11,013 nt of DNA from Fimbriimonadaceae bacterium (lineage in GTDB: Bacteria > Armatimonadota > Fimbriimonadia > Fimbriimonadales > Fimbriimonadaceae): NCBI GenBank assembly GCA_020849075.1, contig JADLGZ010000185.1, positions 1 through 11,013 of the forward strand, read 5' to 3'. Positions 6,637 through 11,013 of the stretch are shown here, piece by piece; the first letter of the stretch is position 1; every line of letters begins with the position of its first letter. The notes beneath the pieces are model-generated. The model did not search any database. It was not told where the DNA came from and saw only the letters and a program-made list of their open reading frames with translations. Both the position numbers and the translations under genes were made by a program.

Positions 6637-7914
6637 TTCTGGACCCTTGGCAAGCAATACGCGCACCCGCGTAATGCGTTGACGCGCCATGTTTTCAACC
6701 ATAAGGGTTCCGATCTCTATCTCAACGGAATCGCCCAGTTTTGGCATTCGCTCAAGGGAGTTGATCAGTAGTGTTGCAAGGGTCTCGGTGTTTTCATCTT
6801 CGGCTGGATCTACGTCAAGGAAGTCCAGAAGCTCATCGAAACGCACATCAGCCCGAGCAGATATTCGGTTTTGGGTCACCCGCTCAATCGGGGGCCGGTC
6901 GCTCTCGAGTTGATCCTCCATGTCGCCAAAAATCTCTTCGATCACATCTTCGAGCGTGATGAGGCCACTCGTCCCTCCATATTCATCAACGACCAACACG
7001 AGTTGAGTCCGTGCCTCCCGCATCAGATCAACAATCTTGTTCAATGTCAGGTTTTCAGGTACGAACTCAATAGGTCGAGCTAAGGACTCTAGTGAAAAGT
7101 CTTCTGTCGCAGAGCGAATCAGATCTTGAAGGTACAGCACGCCGACTGGCTCATCCACATCCCCCCGGCAAATGAGGACGCGGCTATGTGGAATCTTGGC
7201 GCATGCTTCGAACGCCTCGGCTCTACCCAAACCCACGTCCAGCCACTTGATGTCAAGCCGGTGGATCATGATGTCCGCCGCGTCAAGCTTGTCGAACCGG
7301 AGTGCCTTGGAAACCACGCTGGCGTGATTCTCCTCCAGCATGCCTTCCGTGTCCGCGGCTCGCACAAGCATCGCCAATTCCTCCCGTGAGATGCTTGTAT
7401 CCTTGAGAATATTGATCTCAATCCCCAACGGCTTAACGATCCAAGATGCTAGCCCCTGAGCTAGGGCCGCAAGCGGTCCCAACAGGGTGACGATGAATCG
7501 TAGAGTGCCGATCAACGAGAATGCAAGCCGTTCTGGATACTTGAGGCTCACATATTTGGGAACTAGCTCACCGACCACGACCATCACAAATGTAACCAGC
7601 ACCAGCGACACGACAAAACTAACTGATTTGGGGAGCGTCGGGCCGATCAGATTTTCAATCCCCCTCGAAACTTGTGGTTCCGTCAAGGAACCCATAGCTA
7701 ACCCGCAAAGTGTAATCCCAACCTGAATGCCGGCAACATACCGAGCAGTATCGTCTATGGCCGAGACAAGGAGCTTGGCGGATTTTGAGCCCTGCTGTGC
7801 GAGAGCCACAACACGACTTCTACGACTCGCAACCAGTGTGTACTCAGCGGCCACGAAAAAGGCAGTCAGGATGATCAATAGGACGCTCAATAGAGCGGCG
7901 GCAGTTGGTGACAT
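6604..7914 (-). CDS. CNNM/CorC-HlyC family membrane protein (DUF21 plus CBS pair)
   Basis: A member of the CNNM/CorB/YfjD family, whose best-studied members export Mg(II), often by Na+ exchange; the older label 'hemolysin' is misleading. About residues 1-165 form the DUF21 membrane domain, with SVLLIILTAFFVAAEYTLV, a GITLCGLAMGS helix and the VVVGELVPKYVSL segment that is strongly conserved in the family. A CBS pair follows (about 210-332), ending in VDEYGGTSGLITLEDVIEEI with an FGDMEDQ tail. The C-terminal transporter-associated (CorC_HlyC) domain occupies about 345-425. I chose the ATG at 7912-7914 because the first membrane helix begins just after it; an in-frame TTG at 7956 would add 14 residues and overlap the divergent gene. 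No Shine-Dalgarno is seen for either. The stop overlaps the end of the dehydrogenase gene. Role in metal or Mg homeostasis is inferred from family. Confidence 0.9.
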   Translation of the reverse strand: MSPTAAALLSVLLIILTAFFVAAEYTLVASRRSRVVALAQQGSKSAKLLVSAIDDTARYVAGIQVGITLCGLAMGSLTEPQVSRGIENLIGPTLPKSVSFVVSLVLVTFVMVVVGELVPKYVSLKYPERLAFSLIGTLRFIVTLLGPLAALAQGLASWIVKPLGIEINILKDTSISREELAMLVRAADTEGMLEENHASVVSKALRFDKLDAADIMIHRLDIKWLDVGLGRAEAFEACAKIPHSRVLICRGDVDEPVGVLYLQDLIRSATEDFSLESLARPIEFVPENLTLNKIVDLMREARTQLVLVVDEYGGTSGLITLEDVIEEIFGDMEDQLESDRPPIERVTQNRISARADVRFDELLDFLDVDPAEDENTETLATLLINSLERMPKLGDSVEIEIGTLMVENMARQRITRVRVLLAKGPESEEGDVGARS

Positions 7915-7929
7915 AGAGTCGGTTGCGGT

Positions 7930-7936
7930 TATTATG
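7930..7936. promoter_or_regulatory. Candidate symmetric bidirectional -10 element
   Basis: The heptamer TATTATG reads as a -10 box TATTAT rightward and CATAAT leftward. Rightward it ends eight bases before the GTG at 7944, which predicts a leaderless or nearly leaderless message for the flavoprotein. Leftward it stands 16 bases before the ATG of the CNNM gene. The whole divergent gap is only 29 bases. A weak rightward -35 (TTGGTG, 7905-7910) lies inside the CNNM coding region with a long 19-base spacer. Confidence 0.4.
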
Positions 7937-7943
7937 ACCCCAC

Positions 7944-9161
7944 GTGAAGAAGCCAACCATCGCGGTCGTAGGAGCAGGAGCAGCTGGAATAATCGCGGCT
8001 TGGCGAGCTGCGACGCTCGGGGCGGCGGTCACACTTTATGAGAAGACGCCGAGGGTTGGTACGAAGATAATGATCTCGGGAGGGGGCAAGTGCAACCTCA
8101 CCCACGATGGCCCTACGGAAGATGTACTCCGTGCCTTTCGTCCCAATGAGGCCCAGTTCTTGCGGCCCAGTCTTTACCGGTTTGGCGCAGAGGATTTCTT
8201 AGAAATCTTGACTTCACGCGGATTAGCGATTTACACCCGGCCCGATGGACGCATCTTTCCGGTTTACCAGAATGCCAAGGATGTTGTGCAGCTCCTGATT
8301 GGCCTACTCAGAGAAGTTGGGGTGACGGTACGTTTGGAAGAACCCGTGACCGGATTGGATGCCGGAGGTGTCCGACTACGTGGCCGGGTTGAGCCAGCGG
8401 ACTCAGTCATCGTTGCAACGGGAGGTAGCAGTTACCCTAACAGCGGCACAACTGGAGATGGCTGGCGCTGGATCGCCGAGCTTGGACATTCAATTGTGCC
8501 GCTGCGAGCAGCCCTAGCCCCTATTTACTTGCATCAGAACGACATTCCTGGCCTTGCATTGCGCGATGTGTTGCTGAAGGCTCGGACCACTAAGGAGATC
8601 GCCAAGTGGCGCGGAGACCTCTTGTTCACGCACCAAGGTATCAGCGGCCCCAGCGCCCTTGGAGTTAGCCGGGATGTCGCCGAGGCGATGGAATCGGCCG
8701 AAGTTACACTCAGCATTGATTCTCGGCCAGACGAAACGTTTGAGAGCCTTTCCGGACGCCTTATCAGGGCTTCTCGCGATAATCCACACCACTTGGTTGC
8801 CTCGCGACTGGACCTTCCCGAAAGATTCAGGGAGCGAGTATTAACCTCAGCCGCGATTCCGCTTGACCAGCGAATGAAGGCACTTGAGCGGAAGGCGAGA
8901 AATCGCCTGATTGAAAACATTAAAGGGCTACCCCTTGGACGGGTACGAGCCGTACCGCTAGAAAAGGGAGAGGTGGTGGCAGGGGGAGTATCCCTGGCTG
9001 AAGTTGATGCAAAGACGATGCGAAGCCGCATTGTCCCCAATCTGATCTTGTGCGGCGAAGTCCTTGACATTGCCGGGCCGGTTGGAGGCTATAACCTGCA
9101 GGCCGCTTGGTCTACCGGTTACGTCGCCGGAAACACCGCCGCATTGCAGAGCGTAGAATGA
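7944..9161 (+). CDS. YhiN/HI0933-family FAD-dependent oxidoreductase
   Basis: A cytoplasmic flavoprotein of the HI0933/YhiN family (also annotated 'aminoacetone oxidase family FAD-binding enzyme' or BaiN-like); for most members the substrate is unknown. The N-terminal dinucleotide-binding motif is VVGAGAAG (8-15), followed by the family signature SGGGKCNLT (45-53), ATGGSSYP (158-165) with GTTGDG, and the C-terminal FAD-contact block LCGEVLDIAGPVGGYNLQ about 25 residues from the end. The 405-residue length is normal. The start is GTG; it places the nucleotide-binding strand six residues in, as expected, and is the first start after the candidate -10 box. The gene diverges from the CNNM gene and is followed after 15 bases by the YHS protein, probably in one transcript. 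Whether the two products cooperate is unknown. Confidence 0.92.
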   Translation: MKKPTIAVVGAGAAGIIAAWRAATLGAAVTLYEKTPRVGTKIMISGGGKCNLTHDGPTEDVLRAFRPNEAQFLRPSLYRFGAEDFLEILTSRGLAIYTRPDGRIFPVYQNAKDVVQLLIGLLREVGVTVRLEEPVTGLDAGGVRLRGRVEPADSVIVATGGSSYPNSGTTGDGWRWIAELGHSIVPLRAALAPIYLHQNDIPGLALRDVLLKARTTKEIAKWRGDLLFTHQGISGPSALGVSRDVAEAMESAEVTLSIDSRPDETFESLSGRLIRASRDNPHHLVASRLDLPERFRERVLTSAAIPLDQRMKALERKARNRLIENIKGLPLGRVRAVPLEKGEVVAGGVSLAEVDAKTMRSRIVPNLILCGEVLDIAGPVGGYNLQAAWSTGYVAGNTAALQSVE

Positions 9162-9164
9162 TCT

Positions 9165-9169
9165 GAGGA
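9165..9169 (+). promoter_or_regulatory. Shine-Dalgarno GAGGA for the YHS gene
   Basis: GAGGA lies seven bases before the ATG at 9177. It is the only well-placed Shine-Dalgarno in the window and favours 9177 over the adjacent in-frame ATG at 9180. A TAGAAT hexamer at 9154-9159, overlapping the end of the preceding gene, might be an internal -10 box, but its -35 is not recognisable. Confidence 0.65.
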
Positions 9170-9176
9170 AAACCCT

Positions 9177-9755
9177 ATGATGATCCCAGCCATTCTTTCT
9201 GCCCTCGTCGTCGCCGCTCCTGCTGACATCGTTTGCCCGATCATGGGTTCGAAGGTCCCCGCTACCGCCAAATCGTTTGATGATTACGCTGGCGTTCGCT
9301 ACACATACTGCTGCGGAGGTTGCTCGGAAGACTTTAAGAAGAACCCCACCGAAGCCATTGCAAAGGTGATTGCTAAAAAGCAGGTCTCCGGGAAGGCACT
9401 TTTTGACCCGATCAGCCGACAGCGAATTGAAGAAAAGAATGCCAAGGCCTCATCGGATTACAAGGGTGTTCGATATTTCTTTACCACTACGGCTGAAAAG
9501 GCCAAGTTTGATAAGAAGCCAGCCGACTATGCAACTATTCCAGCCAAGGAATCCATGACCTGCCCCGTGAGCCACGAGGTTATCGGTGGCTACGCCAACG
9601 CAATCGCCTATCGCAATATTGATGGCGTCCGCTATTACATTTGCTGCGCGGGTTGTGTTCCCGAGTTCGATAAGGATCCAAAGCGCTACACGGCCAAAAT
9701 CCAAGACACCGTGAAAGCTCCCGGCTTCGCAAACCCAGTCGCCCACGATCACTAA
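9177..9755 (+). CDS. Exported protein with three tandem YHS-like repeats
   Basis: YHS domains are small cysteine-containing modules associated with metal handling, often of copper or other soft metals. Residues 1-16 form a short hydrophobic leader ending AAPA, consistent with a signal peptide and an envelope location. Three units follow. Unit 1 (about 19-60) has VCPIMGSKV and YCCGGC (Cys 20, 45, 46, 49). Unit 2 (about 73-118) keeps the fold pattern FDPISRQRI, GVRYFF and KFDKKPADYA but has no cysteine. Unit 3 (about 128-171) has TCPVSHEV and ICCAGC (Cys 129, 156, 157, 160). The first and third would be the metal-binding ones; the middle seems structural. A histidine-bearing tail (AHDH) ends the protein. 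It follows the flavoprotein gene by 15 bases and has a good Shine-Dalgarno. The metal specificity is not inferable from sequence. The stop overlaps the opposing gene by four bases. Confidence 0.85.
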   Translation: MMIPAILSALVVAAPADIVCPIMGSKVPATAKSFDDYAGVRYTYCCGGCSEDFKKNPTEAIAKVIAKKQVSGKALFDPISRQRIEEKNAKASSDYKGVRYFFTTTAEKAKFDKKPADYATIPAKESMTCPVSHEVIGGYANAIAYRNIDGVRYYICCAGCVPEFDKDPKRYTAKIQDTVKAPGFANPVAHDH

Positions 9756-10846
9756 GGCCCAGGTTCGCCGATTACCGCACGGATGCTCTTCCCTATGGTG
9801 TAGAGCAGGACGACGAGTCGGCGATTACCTTCTCCTCGCCATTGCTTCCGAAGCTTTATGAGGTCAAGCCCGGCTCCCCGTTGCTTGACCTCGGGCGTGG
9901 ACGAATCCAGACGCCTAAGTTCCTTAGCCACTTGATCCAGCCTACCTACCCAATGGACTTGGAAAATTGATAGCCAAGGATTGGGCTCAACTACCTCACC
10001 GGTTAGGTAGCCATTAGAATCCCCCAAGCTGGCAAGGCCAAAGTGCCCTAGGCAATGGGCCCGGATTGCAGCTGGTGATGCTTCCGCCAAGAATCGTTGT
10101 GGTTCATCGACCTGCATTACTGGCATCAATGGCTCTAGTTTTTCGCCAGAATCGAGTTGAACGGCTTGAATCTGGGGTTCAGCTCCGAAGACGATCAAAG
10201 CTTCTCGGCACTCACCGGCGAACTCAACAAACTGAACCTGAGCGTCAAACTGGCCAAGGTCGTCGTCCGAGAGCATCGGCGAAAGCTTCATTACCGCCCG
10301 TCGCATGGACCGAAAGCGAGCGGCCAAAACAACAGGGTCGGGCGAAAATGAGCGCAGTTGGAGCGTTCGCTGGCCCTGGATCCGACGGGAGGGATCCGCA
10401 AACACCGCACTAACCGGATGGTTGAATTCGAGCGAGGTCCCAATCTGGATCTCCGCGGCAAGCCTGTGAACTTCCAGATTGTGCATTGCATAGGCTGCTC
10501 GCTCGCCATCTAACTCGCAACCAAGGGCGGGCCCCCTCGCCGCAAGAGCAATCAAGTCGCCGCCAATACCGGTCGTGAGATCGCCGACTAACTCACCTTC
10601 TTCAAAGAGCGAAGCATGGTATGCGGCCAACCGTTCGTGGGATGCCTGCTCTAGGGCTTCACGAGAAAACAGCATCTCCATTGCCTTGGCGAACTTAGAC
10701 TGGCCTTTCTCACGACATTCCCACTGGCTGAAAGCCCATGCGGCAACATCGGAGCCAAAGCGTTCAGCGAGCCTCGTTAGGTTCGCGGCAGAGGCATCTA
10801 GGCCCTCGGTAGCCGAAAGGGCGGCAAAGTGAGCATCGCTTAGCAC
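9752..10846 (-). CDS. Class I SAM-dependent methyltransferase with THUMP-like C-terminal domain
   Basis: A predicted S-adenosylmethionine-dependent methyltransferase of the THUMP-like family seen in Actinobacteria and Bacteroidetes. The N-terminal helical part (about 1-85) is followed by the SAM-binding motif I VGDLTTGIGGD (87-97), motif II acidic loop CELD (110-113), then the family hallmark DPSRR (151-155; usually DPARR) and MKLSP (186-190). The C-terminal part carries the QRGAGLDLIKLRKQW segment, comparable to the KRG motif of the THUMP-like domain, and a final VVLLYTIG strand. The natural substrate is not established; rRNA or tRNA is a reasonable guess from the THUMP likeness. The start is GTG at 10846; a CAAAAT hexamer lies six bases upstream, similar in spacing to the other candidate leaderless starts. 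It ends tail to tail with the YHS gene, sharing CTAA. Confidence 0.85.
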   Translation of the reverse strand: MLSDAHFAALSATEGLDASAANLTRLAERFGSDVAAWAFSQWECREKGQSKFAKAMEMLFSREALEQASHERLAAYHASLFEEGELVGDLTTGIGGDLIALAARGPALGCELDGERAAYAMHNLEVHRLAAEIQIGTSLEFNHPVSAVFADPSRRIQGQRTLQLRSFSPDPVVLAARFRSMRRAVMKLSPMLSDDDLGQFDAQVQFVEFAGECREALIVFGAEPQIQAVQLDSGEKLEPLMPVMQVDEPQRFLAEASPAAIRAHCLGHFGLASLGDSNGYLTGEVVEPNPWLSIFQVHWVGRLDQVAKELRRLDSSTPEVKQRGAGLDLIKLRKQWRGEGNRRLVVLLYTIGKSIRAVIGEPGP

Positions 10847-10873
10847 CTGTTAATTTTGACGGCGTTTCTCAAT

Positions 10874-10905
10874 CCCCGTATATCGCCTAGTGTCATCCCC
10901 CGTAT
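10874..10905 (+). repeat. Direct repeat CCCCGTAT, 24 bases apart
   Basis: The octamer CCCCGTAT occurs at 10874-10881 and again at 10898-10905, followed each time by a TCGC (after two bases TA... in the first copy the text is ATCGC, in the second CGC). The spacing of 24 bases is a little over two helical turns. It could be a pair of regulator sites upstream of either divergent gene, or chance. Confidence 0.35.
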
Positions 10906-10913
10906 CGCTACGG
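10900..10913 (+). repeat. Short hairpin CCGTA-TCGC-TACGG
   Basis: Five perfect base pairs enclose a four-base loop. There is no following T run, so it is not a rho-independent terminator. It overlaps the second copy of the direct repeat. Confidence 0.4.
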
Positions 10914-10953
10914 AATCCCATGGGTGGCAAAGCCATCGGGTCTGCCAAGAAAG

Positions 10954-10973
10954 TGGCCAAGGGGATTTGGCCA
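10954..10973 (+). repeat. Perfect 7-bp inverted repeat TGGCCAA/TTGGCCA
   Basis: TGGCCAA (10954-10960) is separated by six bases (GGGGAT) from its exact complement TTGGCCA (10967-10973). It could be a dimeric repressor operator or an RNA hairpin in the leader of the gene starting near 11004. It lies 31 bases before that ATG and about 108 bases upstream of the methyltransferase start. Confidence 0.5.
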
Positions 10974-11003
10974 GTCCATTCATGGAGGAGTCACAGAGAT
11001 AAC

Positions 11004-11013
11004 ATGTCGTTCA
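11004..11013 (+). CDS. Possible start of a rightward gene, truncated by window end
   Basis: ATG TCG TTC (Met-Ser-Phe) opens at 11004 and runs off the window. A GGAGGAG tract ends 13 bases upstream, longer than ideal for a ribosome binding site. The same frame is open back to 10860, with an alternative ATG at 10920 that would add 28 residues beginning MGGKAIGSAKK. With so few codons the product cannot be named, and the choice of start is open. Confidence 0.3.

Larger units (their letters stand above)
10847..11013. other. Intergenic region with repeats between divergent genes
   Basis: This 167-base stretch has no complete gene. It contains a direct repeat (CCCCGTAT at 10874-10881 and 10898-10905), a short hairpin (10900-10913), the palindrome CCCATGGG (10917-10924), a small TGGC-AAA-GCCA hairpin (10925-10935) and a perfect 7-bp inverted repeat (10954-10973). 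A purine-rich GGAGGAG (10984-10990) stands 13 bases before an ATG at 11004. It looks like the regulatory leader of a rightward gene, but no known riboswitch class is recognised. Confidence 0.5.

Noticed and set aside
7915..7956. TTG at 7956 as the start of the CNNM gene
   Set aside because: It would add 14 polar residues before the first membrane helix and overlap the divergent gene's start; the ATG at 7914 fits the family N-terminus.
8534..9070. Antisense open frame of about 178 codons opposite the flavoprotein
   Set aside because: No motif, and it sits opposite a family-conserved coding region.
10920..10935. T-box antiterminator, suggested by GGGTGGCA
   Set aside because: The match breaks after eight bases; no specifier stem, AG bulge or terminator is seen.
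10920..10985. A cyclic-di-GMP-I (GEMM) riboswitch, suggested by GGCAAAGCCATCGGGTCT
   Set aside because: The local string resembles the class, but the partner GCAAACC strand, a GNRA loop and the closing AGCCGGGTT-like segment are not found, and the ligand-stacking A position appears to be T.
1..11013. A defence island or mobile element centred on the caspase gene
   Set aside because: The genes to its right are housekeeping (EF-P, PurE, metal transport, sugar dehydrogenase); no nuclease, reverse transcriptase, TIR, transposase or integrase, and no terminal repeats were seen.

Overview
The window reads as ordinary chromosomal DNA of a bacterium with moderate GC content (mid-50s by eye). It holds nine protein-coding genes packed almost end to end, with no RNA genes, insertion sequences, CRISPR arrays or phage genes that I can see. 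The gene set (bacterial caspase homologue, EF-P, a two-CW membrane protein, a tandem YHS protein) and the near absence of Shine-Dalgarno sites would suit an Armatimonadota/Fimbriimonadia-like lineage. That placement is an impression from gene style, not a test.

Layout, left to right. A caspase-like (peptidase C14) gene enters from outside the window and ends at 1134. A tight rightward cluster follows: elongation factor P (1151-1723), a six-helix membrane protein with a cytoplasmic eight-cysteine two-CW-like domain (1727-2788), purE (2788-3282) and a P1B-4-type metal-export ATPase (3279-5216). Its junctions are a 3-base gap, a TGATG overlap and an ATGA overlap, so these four are very probably one operon. 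After a 61-base AT-rich gap comes a WbpA/WecC-type nucleotide-sugar dehydrogenase (5278-6636).

The second half alternates direction. A CNNM/CorC-type membrane protein (6604-7914, minus) converges on the dehydrogenase with a 33-base coding overlap and diverges from a YhiN/HI0933 flavoprotein (7944-9161, plus) across only 29 bases. The flavoprotein is followed after 15 bases by an exported triple-YHS protein (9177-9755). That gene runs tail to tail, with a 4-base overlap, into a THUMP-like class I methyltransferase on the minus strand (9752-10846). The last 167 bases hold no finished gene, but contain direct and inverted repeats and probably the start of a rightward gene.

How the genes work together: three products are linked to metals (the P1B-4 exporter, the CNNM protein and the YHS protein), and the two-CW cysteine cluster may also bind metal or a cofactor. 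The co-transcription of EF-P, the two-CW protein, PurE and the metal pump looks like a housekeeping string rather than a dedicated system. The most interesting signals are (1) -10-like hexamers only 6-8 bases before several non-operonic start codons, suggesting leaderless mRNAs, (2) the two-CW membrane protein, (3) the YHS repeat with a cysteine-free middle unit, and (4) a possible symmetric bidirectional promoter at 7930-7936. I do not see a convincing new defence or mobile system.
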